Source of the DNA: Chryseobacterium sp. ZHDP1
Lineage (GTDB): Bacteria; Bacteroidota; Bacteroidia; Flavobacteriales; Weeksellaceae
Direction of reading: 5' to 3'
Length of the DNA: 64,000 nucleotides
Assembly (NCBI RefSeq): GCF_018603435.1
Contig: NZ_CP075682.1
Location: 2,542,001-2,606,000 of the forward strand
Shown here: positions 17,415-26,417 of the stretch, one piece after another
Position numbering within the stretch: the stretch's first letter is position 1
Layout: each line of letters starts with the position of its first letter
Notes under the pieces: generated by a model
Database searches by the model: none
What the model was told of the DNA's origin: nothing
Seen by the model: the letters and a program-made list of their open reading frames with translations, nothing else
Made by a program: the position numbers and the translations under genes

Positions 17415-18071
17415 TTAATCCAATTCTAAATTATTGTAAAATTCATTCTGCGTTTTCTGTTTTTCAAAACTCTTATAATGAATTAGACAAAAATTATAAT
17501 CCTTAGGCATCTCTGCGATCTTTTTATATCCGTAAAAAACTTCATGAACTTTGTTCTTCCAGAATATCTTCTTATTATTTTTTAAAATTCTCGATTGATA
17601 ATCTGGAAAATTAATATATCCTTTATTATTTATATCCCATTTCATTTTTTGGATATAATCCGCTGTAATACCGTCCACAATATTTATTCTCGGCACATAG
17701 AAACAATCTATATTGCTTTTATTACGTAAATAATCTTTAAGATTTTTTATAAGATATTCCGTAGGATACTCATCTGCATCTATTTGAAATAAATATTTCT
17801 TTTTGGCAGCCTTTATAAGGTTATTTTTAAATGAAGCGAAATCGCCATCAAGACAAGCTTCAATTCTTATAATTTTTTCTCCGTATTTATCTAAAATAGC
17901 GGTAACCTTTTCATCTTTTCTTGTAATATCCTGCAAAACTATGACCTCGTCTTTTTTATCAATCAGAGGGAGTAAAATATCCAATAGTCTTGTAATCTCT
18001 TCAGCTTCATTATTTACAGTAATCGCATAGGAGATAGCAGGCAGGGGTAATATTTTTCTTAGCAGTTTCAT
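17415..18071 (-). CDS. Glycosyltransferase family 2, short
   Basis: 218 residues, short for GT2. AISYAITVNNEAEEITRLL is the N-terminal strand-loop, and the metal-binding DxD equivalent is FQIDADEYP. The wording resembles the WaaE/KdtX family that adds a sugar to lipopolysaccharide inner core, though that identity is only suggested. Its ATG overlaps the stop of the preceding gene by one base (TAATG), so it is translationally coupled. Last gene of the leftward glycan operon, and A+T-rich like its neighbours. Confidence 0.8.
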   Translation of the reverse strand: MKLLRKILPLPAISYAITVNNEAEEITRLLDILLPLIDKKDEVIVLQDITRKDEKVTAILDKYGEKIIRIEACLDGDFASFKNNLIKAAKKKYLFQIDADEYPTEYLIKNLKDYLRNKSNIDCFYVPRINIVDGITADYIQKMKWDINNKGYINFPDYQSRILKNNKKIFWKNKVHEVFYGYKKIAEMPKDYNFCLIHYKSFEKQKTQNEFYNNLELD

Positions 18072-19252
18072 TAAATTTCAAGGTTTTTAAAGATCATCGA
18101 TTTTTCTATACCTTGTGGTTTGTTAAAGAATATTAAAGGACGATAGGGTTTTATAATTTTCAAAAACGATTTAATAAAAATACTGGGGTTTAGATAATTT
18201 TTCTTATTTTCTTTGATAATAGAAGAAAGATCTAAAATTGTGTTGAGTGTTTTGCCATTAAAAGACTGCCCATCAACAAAAATCATAACATCATGATGTT
18301 GAATTTTTGTGTGCGGTTTTACTCTCTCTTTCAGATCAAATTTTGTTAAATTTTGCTCTTTTTCAATATATTCGTCATAAGAAAAATCCACATAAATAGT
18401 ATTTGCATAAGGTTCTAATTCATACAATTGTGCGAAATTCCCTTTTTTTAAAATTATACCTATGTCATATTTCGTAGAAATTTCTGAACTGCTTTTACTG
18501 CCCCATTTTCTGATAAAATTTCTTTTAGATCTTTGTTCAATTGCTTCTGTTTTACTTTTGTACTCTTCAGAAAATCTTGAAGTTTTACTTACAAAATGAT
18601 AAACCAAAGCATTGTGTAACTGAACAGTTCTTAAACCCAATAATTTTAAACGTATAATTAAATCATCATCTTCACAGAACATCGGATTAAAGAGGTTATC
18701 TAATCCTCCGATTTCTAACAATGTTGATCTTTTAGCACATAAAAAGAAAGAAATATGGTTTGTAGGAGTAGTTAAATTATTCGAAGCAGTGAGATAACTT
18801 TCTTCAAAATCGAAAAATTTTTGCGCATCAAATGTTTCAATAGCTTCCCCAAAATCCTGATTTAATTTCCAATCACGGAAATCTCCTGTAAAAATTGGTG
18901 GCTCTATGACTTTATAAAAATTTATTTCATTTTCTAATAAGCCTTTCTCAAGATTATTTAGAAAATACTTTCCTAAAACCATATCATTATGCAAAAAACA
19001 AACATATTCTCCAGTTGAAAGCTTGGTCGCTTTATTATAAGTATCAGACAATGTCTTACTTTCATCAGAGTAAAAATATTTTAGATTTTGGTCTTGAAGT
19101 TGATCTAACCATTCGTGCGTTCCGTCTGTGCTTCCAAAGCTAACAAAAACTATTTCCACATTTGGATATATTTTCCTTACGTTTTCGTAAAAAAAAATGG
19201 TATACTTCAGATTATTTTTCAGGCCAATTAAGAAAGATACTTCTTTTTTCAT
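18071..19252 (-). CDS. Glycosyltransferase family 2 with extra C-terminal domain
   Basis: 393 residues. The N-terminal 230 residues are GT2: IVFVSFGSTDGTHEW near the start, LHNDMVLGKYF as the metal-binding region, and CEDDDLIIRLKLLG as the catalytic-base region. The remaining 160 residues are not part of the standard fold and contain a FDLKERVKPHTKIQHHD stretch I do not recognise. Ten bases separate it from the upstream cupin gene, and it overlaps the downstream GT2 by one base. Confidence 0.82.
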   Translation of the reverse strand: MKKEVSFLIGLKNNLKYTIFFYENVRKIYPNVEIVFVSFGSTDGTHEWLDQLQDQNLKYFYSDESKTLSDTYNKATKLSTGEYVCFLHNDMVLGKYFLNNLEKGLLENEINFYKVIEPPIFTGDFRDWKLNQDFGEAIETFDAQKFFDFEESYLTASNNLTTPTNHISFFLCAKRSTLLEIGGLDNLFNPMFCEDDDLIIRLKLLGLRTVQLHNALVYHFVSKTSRFSEEYKSKTEAIEQRSKRNFIRKWGSKSSSEISTKYDIGIILKKGNFAQLYELEPYANTIYVDFSYDEYIEKEQNLTKFDLKERVKPHTKIQHHDVMIFVDGQSFNGKTLNTILDLSSIIKENKKNYLNPSIFIKSFLKIIKPYRPLIFFNKPQGIEKSMIFKNLEI

Positions 19253-19261
19253 TCGGCAAGT

Positions 19262-19606
19262 TTAGTCTCTGTGATATTCATCCTCAAGCCTCACAATATC
19301 GTCCTCGCCGAAATACGTTCCGGTCTGTACCTCAATAAATACAACCGGCTTATCCGAAAGGTTCATTATTCTGTGTTTGGCGCCAAGAGGTATAAAAATA
19401 CTTTCACCGTAAGATAAACTGATCTCCTTATCATCCAGAACGATGGTAGCATCACCTTCAATGATTGTCCATTGTTCCTGTCTTTTGTGATGATACTGGT
19501 AAGATAATTTCTGTCCCGGATTTACTTCTATTCTTTTCAGCTTATAATGTGGCTCATCCGCTAAAACATAATATTTTCCCCAAGGTCTTTCTCCGATTTC
19601 TAGCAT
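19262..19606 (-). CDS. Phosphomannose isomerase type II-like cupin protein
   Basis: 114 residues forming a single cupin. It begins ERPWGKYYVL, the conserved start of the cupin domain of bifunctional mannose-1-phosphate guanylyltransferase/phosphomannose isomerases, and has the metal-ligand pattern YQYHHKRQEQW followed by a later His in GAKHRI. The guanylyltransferase domain is absent, so this is a stand-alone isomerase or a sugar-binding relative. In a glycan locus it probably supplies or epimerises a sugar phosphate. It lies between GT90-like and GT2 genes of the leftward operon. Confidence 0.8.
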   Translation of the reverse strand: MLEIGERPWGKYYVLADEPHYKLKRIEVNPGQKLSYQYHHKRQEQWTIIEGDATIVLDDKEISLSYGESIFIPLGAKHRIMNLSDKPVVFIEVQTGTYFGEDDIVRLEDEYHRD

Positions 19607-19622
19607 ATCTTTCTAATAATTT

Positions 19623-20558
19623 TTAGCGAATGTAGTTAAAATATTTTTTCAATACCAAAAGTGATATTAAATTTTCAACATTTTTATCATTAAACTGCGC
19701 TCTGTATTCTTTGGCATTTCGTATTATTTCCAAAGCTTCATTTTCATGATCGATATAATATTGGAGCTTTTCCTCAAAATTTTCATAATTCTCATCTATC
19801 CCGATAAAATGTACATCCGGTTTTAAAGTTCCTTCCATATACCATGTTTCCATTTTTAAAGGAGGAGAAACAGCAATGGAATTCGAAGACATGATCCACT
19901 TTAAATTTGTCGCAACATCATTTCCTTCAAGACTCAGAATAAATTTATTCTTCAGATGTTCCCCGATCGAAATCTTAGGTTTTATCCATTCCTGATTTCC
20001 GTTTTTGTTTACCTGTCCCAGATCACAAAGCGGATTGTGAAAATATTTTTCATAAAATCTTTTTCGGTGTTCCTGATGAACTGCCGCTCTTCCGATCATG
20101 ATATTTTTCTTTTCAGAAAAATTAAGATTATCCTTTACTGATACGAAATGTCTTGCTTTGTCCAGATTCAGTAAAATATTGTTTTCATTATTTCCGTGAA
20201 TAGGACGGCTTTTCGTTATTTTGGGAAAATCAAGGATGGTATTGACATCACCAAATGCAAAATCAATCTTTAAATCTTTCGGAAAATATCTTGCATACTC
20301 ATAGGTATCAAAATAATAGGCTTTCGGAGTTTTGGGCTTCAAAAGATCTGCAATCGTAGTTCCGGAATGATTTACCAGAGTTTCAACGGAAATTTTATTG
20401 TAATAGTCTACTCTTTTTTCAACAGTTTTAAGCTGTTCTTTGGAGACTGTTTTATGGAGATCATCAATTTTTTTTTCAAAAGATTGTACAGGAAATAATC
20501 CTCGTGCAAATCCCTTAATATAAAAAGATAACTTATTCTGTTTTTTAACTTGTGCCAT
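19623..20558 (-). CDS. Glycosyltransferase family 90 (CAP10/LpsA-like)
   Basis: 311 residues from the ATG at 20558; a TTG 21 bases upstream is in frame but less likely. The segment KFILSLEGNDVATNLKW followed by MSSNSIAVSPPLKMETW is the CAP10/LpsA signature of GT90 enzymes, which add glucose or xylose to lipopolysaccharide core or capsule. RPIHGNNENNILLNLDK and MIGRAAVHQEHR fit the N-terminal part of the domain. It is the first gene of the leftward glycan operon, which therefore starts close to the gltX promoter. Confidence 0.8.
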   Translation of the reverse strand: MAQVKKQNKLSFYIKGFARGLFPVQSFEKKIDDLHKTVSKEQLKTVEKRVDYYNKISVETLVNHSGTTIADLLKPKTPKAYYFDTYEYARYFPKDLKIDFAFGDVNTILDFPKITKSRPIHGNNENNILLNLDKARHFVSVKDNLNFSEKKNIMIGRAAVHQEHRKRFYEKYFHNPLCDLGQVNKNGNQEWIKPKISIGEHLKNKFILSLEGNDVATNLKWIMSSNSIAVSPPLKMETWYMEGTLKPDVHFIGIDENYENFEEKLQYYIDHENEALEIIRNAKEYRAQFNDKNVENLISLLVLKKYFNYIR

Positions 20559-20717
20559 GGTGAATTTAAAACTCCACAAAAATACAGCATTATATCTGTT
20601 ATTTTTCGAAAAGGAAATTATTTTAATTGATTTTTATTATCCTAAAATTAAATCATTCAAATACATGATTAAAATTACTTTATCGCAAATAAATGTACCT
20701 TTTTATATTAGTTTAAG

Positions 20718-20725
20718 TAAATTTG
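20718..20725 (+). promoter_or_regulatory. -7 box of gltX
   Basis: TAAATTTG 18 bases before the gltX ATG. The stretch from 20559 to 20717 is A+T-rich and holds no gene; it must also contain the promoter of the leftward glycan operon, which I could not pin down. Confidence 0.5.
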
Positions 20726-20743
20726 CAAAAATTTTTATTTAAA

Positions 20744-22249
20744 ATGGACAAAGTAAGAGTACGTTTTGCTCCAAGTCCTACGGGACCTTTACATTTAGGA
20801 GGCGTAAGAACCGCATTATACGATTATCTTTTTGCTAAAAACCAAGGAGGTGAATTTGTATTGAGAATTGAAGATACAGATACCGCAAGATACGTTGAAG
20901 GAGCAGAAGAATACATTGAAGAAGCCCTTGAATGGTGTGGAATTATTGCCGACGAAAGCCCGAAAAAAGGAGGTAAATTTGCACCTTACAGACAATCTGA
21001 AAGAAGAGACATTTATGACAGATATACAGAGCAGATCTTAAAAACAGATTATGCTTATATCGCTTTTGATACCGCTGAAGAATTGGACGAGATCCGTGCT
21101 GAATATGAGGCAAGAGGAGAAGTTTTTTCTTATGACAATAAATCCAGAAACCGTTTGAGAAACAGCATTGCACTTTCTGAAGAGGAAGTTCAGAAATTGC
21201 TGGATGAAAAAACGCCGTATGTAGTGAGATTCAAAATGCCAATCGACAGGACATTAAATCTTGTAGACATCATCAGAGGAAATTCATCTGTGAACACCAA
21301 TACTTTAGATGACAAAGTTTTGGTAAAAAACGACGGAATGCCGACTTATCATTTCGCCAACATCATCGATGACCACGAAATGAAAATTTCTCACGTTATC
21401 CGTGGTGAAGAATGGCTGCCTTCTCTGGGACTGCATACTTTATTATATGAAGCAATGGGTTGGGAAGCGCCTCAGTTTGCCCATCTTTCTTTGATTTTAA
21501 AGCCTGAAGGAAAAGGAAAATTAAGCAAAAGAGATGGCGATAAATTCGGGTTTCCTGTCTTTCCTTTGAATTTTACAGATCCTGCAACAGGAAATGTTTC
21601 CAAAGGATACAGAGAAAGCGGATATCTTCCTGAAGCATTTATCAATATGGTTGCGCTTTTAGGCTGGTCTCCTGCAGACGATAAAGAAATTTTATCTCTG
21701 GATGAAATGGCAAAAGAATTTGATCTGAATAAAGTTCATAAAGCCGGGGCAAGATTCAGCAAAGAAAAAGCAGAATGGTTCAATCATCAGTACATCCAGA
21801 AAACTTCGGATGATGAATTATTGAATATTCTTAAAAATTCAGATTTAAATTTAACATTGTCAGACGACAAACTGTTAAAAGTGATTAAGCTGATGAAGGA
21901 AAGAGCTACTTTCCCGAAAGACATCTATGAAAACGGAAAGTTTTTCTTCGAAGCCCCCACTTCTTATGACGAAAAAGCATCTAAAAAAGCCTGGAATGAT
22001 GAAACTTCGGCAATTTTAGGGGAATTGGCTTCAAATCTTGAAGGAGCTGCTTTTAATGCTGAAAATCTTAAGCAAACGGTTCATGATTTCGCGGAAAATA
22101 AAGGTCTGGGAATGGGTAAAGTGATGATGCCTTTACGTTTATCGTTGGTAGGAGAACTGAAAGGACCAGATGTTCCGGACATTATGGAACTTCTTGGAAA
22201 AGAGGAGACTATCTCCAGAATAAACAATGCAGTAAATAATTTTAAATAG
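20744..22249 (+). CDS. gltX: Glutamyl-tRNA synthetase
   Basis: 501 residues from the ATG at 20744 (MDKVRVRFAPSPTG); an upstream in-frame start adds seven residues and overlaps the promoter. This class I synthetase charges tRNA-Glu. The HIGH-type motif is PSPTGPLHLGG and the KMSKS-type motif is KLSKRDG, placed as usual at about residue 260. Length matches the family. It is a single gene with accA starting 48 bases after it, probably from its own TAAATTTG box at 22267-22274. Confidence 0.97.
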   Translation: MDKVRVRFAPSPTGPLHLGGVRTALYDYLFAKNQGGEFVLRIEDTDTARYVEGAEEYIEEALEWCGIIADESPKKGGKFAPYRQSERRDIYDRYTEQILKTDYAYIAFDTAEELDEIRAEYEARGEVFSYDNKSRNRLRNSIALSEEEVQKLLDEKTPYVVRFKMPIDRTLNLVDIIRGNSSVNTNTLDDKVLVKNDGMPTYHFANIIDDHEMKISHVIRGEEWLPSLGLHTLLYEAMGWEAPQFAHLSLILKPEGKGKLSKRDGDKFGFPVFPLNFTDPATGNVSKGYRESGYLPEAFINMVALLGWSPADDKEILSLDEMAKEFDLNKVHKAGARFSKEKAEWFNHQYIQKTSDDELLNILKNSDLNLTLSDDKLLKVIKLMKERATFPKDIYENGKFFFEAPTSYDEKASKKAWNDETSAILGELASNLEGAAFNAENLKQTVHDFAENKGLGMGKVMMPLRLSLVGELKGPDVPDIMELLGKEETISRINNAVNNFK

Positions 22250-22296
22250 TTTTTGATAATTTTTCATAAATTTGAAAGATTTAATTTACTTCAAGA

Positions 22297-23253
22297 ATGG
22301 AATATTTAAGTTTCGAACTTCCTATAAAAGAATTAATGGACCAATACCAAACCTGTTCTTTAGTAGGAGAAGAAAGTGGTGTTGATGTAAAATTAGCATG
22401 TAGCCAGATCGAGGATAAAATCATAGAAAAGAAAAAAGAAATCTATGGAAATCTTACCCCTTGGCAAAGAGTACAACTTTCCCGTCATCCGGATCGTCCT
22501 TATACACTGGACTACATCCACGGAATGGTGGATAAAGGCAGTTTCTTAGAACTTCACGGAGACAGAAATTTCGCAGATGATCCTGCCATGATCGGTGGTT
22601 TAGCAACCCTGGACGGTCAGAAAGTAATGATCATCGGAACTCAGAAAGGAAGAACTACAAAAGAAAGACAGCACAGAAGATTCGGAATGCCGAATCCTGA
22701 AGGATACAGAAAAGCTTTAAGACTGATGAAGCTTGCAGAAAAATTCAGAATTCCTGTAATCACTTTGGTAGATACACCGGGAGCTTATCCTGGTCTTGAA
22801 GCAGAAGAAAGAGGACAGGGAGAAGCTATTGCAAGAAATATTTTTGAAATGACGATGCTTAAGACTCCTATTTTCACCTACATTATTGGGGAAGGAGCGA
22901 GTGGCGGAGCATTAGGAATTGGTGTAGGAAACAAAGTATATATGTTGGAAAACACTTGGTATACGGTAATTGCACCGGAAAGCTGTTCATCCATCCTTTG
23001 GAGAAACTGGGATCATAAAGAAGATGCGGCAAACGCTCTGAACCTGACTCCGAAAGATGCTTTAAGAGAAAAATTCATCGACGGAATTGTGGAAGAACCT
23101 CTCGGAGGCGCGCATTACGATCCGGAAACAACGTATCTGAACCTTAAAAATTCAATATTGCAGAACATTAAAGCCTTTTCAAAATTCACTGGAAAAGAAC
23201 TTGAAACCCAGAGACAGGAGAAATTCATCGCGATGGGGCAATTTAAAGGATAA
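22297..23253 (+). CDS. accA: Acetyl-CoA carboxylase carboxyltransferase subunit alpha
   Basis: 318 residues. AccA with AccD moves the carboxyl group from biotin to acetyl-CoA. The N-terminal [16 protein letters not shown] is the family's start, the crotonase-fold oxyanion segment is [20 protein letters not shown], and [14 protein letters not shown] supplies the second binding loop. It is about 10 kb from accB-accC, as in other flavobacteria where the subunits are dispersed. A long perfect hairpin terminator follows immediately. Confidence 0.97.
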   Translation: MEYLSFELPIKELMDQYQTCSLVGEESGVDVKLACSQIEDKIIEKKKEIYGNLTPWQRVQLSRHPDRPYTLDYIHGMVDKGSFLELHGDRNFADDPAMIGGLATLDGQKVMIIGTQKGRTTKERQHRRFGMPNPEGYRKALRLMKLAEKFRIPVITLVDTPGAYPGLEAEERGQGEAIARNIFEMTMLKTPIFTYIIGEGASGGALGIGVGNKVYMLENTWYTVIAPESCSSILWRNWDHKEDAANALNLTPKDALREKFIDGIVEEPLGGAHYDPETTYLNLKNSILQNIKAFSKFTGKELETQRQEKFIAMGQFKG

Positions 23254-23258
23254 AATAT

Positions 23259-23294
23259 AAAACCGGTTAAGAAAATTTTTCTTAACCGGTTTTT
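23259..23294. terminator. Perfect hairpin terminator after accA (copy 1)
   Basis: AAAACCGGTTAAGAAAA (23259-23275) and its exact reverse complement (23277-23293) around one central T. The A and T flanks let it terminate in both directions, serving accA and the leftward DUF6705 module. The same 17-base arms recur at 26861-26895 with central A. Confidence 0.85.
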
Positions 23295-23327
23295 ATTTTT
23301 ATTGTACAAAACAAAGATTAACTTTCA

Positions 23328-23397
23328 CTATTGCTTGGTAAAGATTAAATCTTTTGTTTCTGGTAGGCAAATCAGGGGAAAGATTAGTAGTAGTATC
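23328..23397 (-). pseudogene. Fragment of a second DUF6705 gene (C-terminus)
   Basis: The minus strand encodes LPETKDLIFTKQ and a stop at 23363-23328, the same 12 residues that end the intact DUF6705 lipoprotein at 24432. In the next frame just upstream it encodes a DTTTN segment like the DTTIY before that tail, so a one-base shift separates the two. Bases 23339-23366 are identical to 24443-24470. No start or body of the gene remains between this tail and the 326-residue gene upstream. It is best read as the eroded end of a duplicated gene. Confidence 0.7.
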
Positions 23398-23413
23398 AAC
23401 TTAATAAATTTTG

Positions 23414-24394
23414 TTATTTATTCTTTTCAGAAATCTCTTTCCAGAGTTTTACTAAATCTTCCGCATATCTTCCCATAATAGGTATTGCCTTTCCGTTTTC
23501 TATTTTAAAGTATTTTTCAGGGAATTTGAATTTTTTCAACTGTTCAATTTGCTCATCAGATGGATTTTTAGTCGTCTTTAATACATCAAAAGTTACGGAT
23601 TTATCGAAAAGAATATTTACAGGAGTAAATTGATCAGATTTATAATATGGTTCCATGTAAGTGTCTACAGGACTTGCCCATCTTCCGTTTTTTGTTTTAT
23701 ACACTGGAAAAAATTGATATTTAAGCTGAATTAAATCTCCACAATATTCCCCAATAAAGATTAAAACATTTTCATAATGTTGAAACATGTATTCATATTT
23801 ACTATTATGATCATATGCCGTAAAAATAATTTCTTTCTCAGGATAATGATCTTCAAACTCCTGTTCGATTTTATATTCAGCCTTATATTCACTGTCCATC
23901 ATTTCTCCACAATATTTAGAAGTATCTACAGAAGAAACATTTATTTTTTTTCCAATGAAAATATATAGTTTTGATGGTTTATCCTGATTACATTCTTTAT
24001 TGGGTATACAAGGTGAACGCTTTAAATTCACCTTAATTTTATTTTTTACAATATCTTCAATTTTATATTTTTGGGTGGTATATTTTCTCTTATAAAAATA
24101 TAACGTATCTGTAAGCTTTGCTGTTATTGTATAGTTTCCAATAGAATCAGGATATGTAAAGAGATTTTGATTATGAATCAATTCGTCATATTTATCCCAA
24201 TGTTTTTCTTTAAATATTGAGTCTTTAAAAGCTCTGTCCCTAAACTTCCTTACGGTATCATTAACACTAATGGCAATACCATTTGTCCCTAATGAATCTT
24301 TAACAACACCTTTAAAAGTTACCGTTTGAGAATTATAAAAATTCATTATTAAAACTAATAGAATCAGACAGAATTTTAATAATATTGGTCTCAT
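23414..24394 (-). CDS. Secreted protein of unknown function
   Basis: 326 residues with a signal peptide (MRPILLKFCLILLVLIMNF) and no lipobox. The first mature segment, VTFKGVVKDSLGTNGIAISV, resembles the start of a carboxypeptidase-regulatory-like (CarboxypepD_reg) fold used in Bacteroidota secreted proteins. The rest, with two or three pairs of cysteines and YKTKNGRWASPVDTYMEP, is not recognised. It lies 37 bases downstream of the DUF6705 lipoprotein gene in the same direction and probably belongs to its transcript. Confidence 0.65.
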   Translation of the reverse strand: MRPILLKFCLILLVLIMNFYNSQTVTFKGVVKDSLGTNGIAISVNDTVRKFRDRAFKDSIFKEKHWDKYDELIHNQNLFTYPDSIGNYTITAKLTDTLYFYKRKYTTQKYKIEDIVKNKIKVNLKRSPCIPNKECNQDKPSKLYIFIGKKINVSSVDTSKYCGEMMDSEYKAEYKIEQEFEDHYPEKEIIFTAYDHNSKYEYMFQHYENVLIFIGEYCGDLIQLKYQFFPVYKTKNGRWASPVDTYMEPYYKSDQFTPVNILFDKSVTFDVLKTTKNPSDEQIEQLKKFKFPEKYFKIENGKAIPIMGRYAEDLVKLWKEISEKNK

Positions 24395-24431
24395 ATATCA
24401 TCTTTTGAAAAAGCCTCTGGAGAGGCTTATA

Positions 24432-25022
24432 TTATTGTTTTGTAAAGATTAAATCTTTTGTTTCTGGTAGATAAATAGTTGTATCTGTTGCCGGCGGACA
24501 TTTACTACTATCTATGATTGTGCTATTAGGAATATATTCCCATGAAAGTTGTGTAGAGTTTATTTTTTTTAAATAAATACTCCCCCAACCGACTCCACAA
24601 TTAGTTCCTCCATAATAAAATAAAATTTTATTGCCGTTATCTTCTCCCCATAAACTATTAATAGTGTGTCTTATTTGTTCTGGTGAAATGTTCATATTTT
24701 GCGTATCTTGTTCAATTACATACGAACTATTTTTTATAATATATTTTACAGTAAGTATGTCTCTATAGTATTTATACTTACTTCCATTAAAGAACTTGTG
24801 ATCTTCTTTAGTAATAAAGATTGTAACTATTTTGCCATTAAAATTTGTTTTCCAAGTTCCCACATATGAATCCAATTCATGGTTTATGTCCTTTAAATAA
24901 GAGTTTTGAGGTATCTCTGTATAGTCAGTTTTAAGAGGATAAATTTGTTGTGCTTTACACGAGAAAACAAAAAGTAATACAAAACATATTACTGTTGATT
25001 TTTTTTGCAATATTTTTTTCAT
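24432..25022 (-). CDS. DUF6705 family lipoprotein
   Basis: 196 residues. The signal peptide ends in a lipobox, FVLLFVFSCKAQ, with Cys22 as the lipid-modified residue. The mature protein matches DUF6705, a family seen in multiple copies in Chryseobacterium: a DSYVGTWKTNFNG opening, a FNGSKYKYYRD segment and an ending of PETKDLIF. It starts 12 bases after the JAMM-like lipoprotein gene, so the pair is an operon. An immunity or binding role toward that protein is possible but is only inferred from position. Confidence 0.75.
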   Translation of the reverse strand: MKKILQKKSTVICFVLLFVFSCKAQQIYPLKTDYTEIPQNSYLKDINHELDSYVGTWKTNFNGKIVTIFITKEDHKFFNGSKYKYYRDILTVKYIIKNSSYVIEQDTQNMNISPEQIRHTINSLWGEDNGNKILFYYGGTNCGVGWGSIYLKKINSTQLSWEYIPNSTIIDSSKCPPATDTTIYLPETKDLIFTKQ

Positions 25023-25034
25023 TGTCTATCATTT

Positions 25035-26294
25035 TTATGAACAAGGAATATCTGATCTTGTTCCATCATTATTTTTTATTATAGTATTTATCATTCCATT
25101 ATTATCAATTCTTTGCAAAGTAACTTTTCCTTCAAGATTCATATCTTTCAAAGCACTGAAAAATAATTTTTCTAAACCTGTTTGTCCGAGCGAGTTGTAT
25201 AAACCATATCTTGTTTGAAAGTCCTTTTTAATTTCATCTATTTCATTTTGTGAAAAACTTGTTAAGGCATCCTGATAATTTCCATTGAAGTACATTACAT
25301 AATGAAAGCCATTTGGAGCTACCATTCCTAGAAATGCATTTGAAGGATCTCCATAATTTCCTTGTGCCAATGCAAATTGAAGCAATTGTTCTATATCAGC
25401 TGGAGAAAACATTTCAGTCCCTGTAGTATGATTATGATATCCTCCCTGAAATCCTGTTTTATCACCAAAATCTACTTCATGTTTTCCTCCTACAATAAGG
25501 TTAGATGTTGTACCGTCTGCTTTAAATTTATACGCATTTTCTAAACTTCCGGTAGATTTTGTCTTCAGATCATCAATTTTCGCCTTAATTGCCGTATTAT
25601 TTATAATATTTTTCGTTTTCTCGCAGGGCGTCTGGTTATTAGGATTATTCGGGTCATTATTTCCACTTCCTCCACCACCGCCGTAGTCGTAGCCTCCGCC
25701 ACCGTTATCTTCCCATCCCGGACCGGAATAATCTAGAAAGTTATAACAATTGGTATAGTAGTTGGTTTCCCAATAACCTCCCGCATTAGGATTAGACTCG
25801 TTATCAGGATACCACATGGATATCGTTTTGGTTATACAAACTATCCCTTTCTGTGTGTTTGTTTTGGTGTTATCCGCTTCTGTTTTGTACCGGGTATATT
25901 TTCCGTAGATGATGTTCTGGAAAAAAGCCTCATTGGTTTCAGAATTTTCGTAACGGAAGTAAACTTTTTTATCGAACCTTGCGCAAGCCAATGTATTTAC
26001 TACTTTACCATTCTCTATGATGGGAACCACCATAAAAGATTCATCATATCTTCCCATACTCATGGCATAATCCCAGTCTGGAGTTCCGGAAAATTTCTTG
26101 ATGTTGTCCTCATGTTCGGAGTAAATTTTCATTACATTTTTAATGTACTTTTCATCTTCTTTCCAAAGACTTTTAGAATGGTACTCTGCAGATGCAGGAT
26201 CGGAAGAAGAATAAATCTCATCGTGCACACAGGAGTGCAGAAGAAAAAGAAACACTGCCATGAAGGACAGCCACGAAATCATTTTTTTCGTCAT
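25035..26294 (-). CDS. Lipoprotein with C-terminal JAMM-like metalloprotease signature
   Basis: 419 residues. The signal MTKKMISWLSFMAVFLFLLH is followed by a lipobox Cys22. An N-terminal domain (about 30-190) is followed by a Gly/Asn/Pro-rich linker (197-224). The C-terminal domain contains His287-x-His289-x7-Ser297-x2-Asp300, exactly the JAMM/MPN+ spacing (HxHx7Sx2D), in the context GGYHNHTTGTEMFSPADI. A candidate catalytic glutamate is Glu252 or Glu273. JAMM domains are zinc isopeptidases or peptidases and also occur as polymorphic toxin domains. The fold is not proved; the N-terminal domain is unknown to me. First gene of a leftward operon, divergent from an XRE regulator. Confidence 0.6.
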   Translation of the reverse strand: MTKKMISWLSFMAVFLFLLHSCVHDEIYSSSDPASAEYHSKSLWKEDEKYIKNVMKIYSEHEDNIKKFSGTPDWDYAMSMGRYDESFMVVPIIENGKVVNTLACARFDKKVYFRYENSETNEAFFQNIIYGKYTRYKTEADNTKTNTQKGIVCITKTISMWYPDNESNPNAGGYWETNYYTNCYNFLDYSGPGWEDNGGGGYDYGGGGGSGNNDPNNPNNQTPCEKTKNIINNTAIKAKIDDLKTKSTGSLENAYKFKADGTTSNLIVGGKHEVDFGDKTGFQGGYHNHTTGTEMFSPADIEQLLQFALAQGNYGDPSNAFLGMVAPNGFHYVMYFNGNYQDALTSFSQNEIDEIKKDFQTRYGLYNSLGQTGLEKLFFSALKDMNLEGKVTLQRIDNNGMINTIIKNNDGTRSDIPCS

Positions 26295-26398
26295 AGTTAT
26301 TTGTTGTTTTTTTAATGGGTTAAATATACTGTTTTTTTAAATTACTCTACAAATATGTGAAAAATAACACTTCCCCAAAAACCTATATTTGCATAAAA

Positions 26399-26417
26399 TT
26401 ACCCGATTATCGGGTAA
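26399..26417. promoter_or_regulatory. Palindromic operator candidate
   Basis: TTACCCGATTATCGGGTAA is a 19-base palindrome, perfect except for its centre. It sits between the divergent JAMM-lipoprotein operon and the XRE gene and overlaps the expected -33 region of the XRE promoter, whose -7 box TATATTTG is at 26442-26449. It is G+C-rich against an A+T-rich background. Binding by the adjacent XRE protein is the natural guess. Confidence 0.6.
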
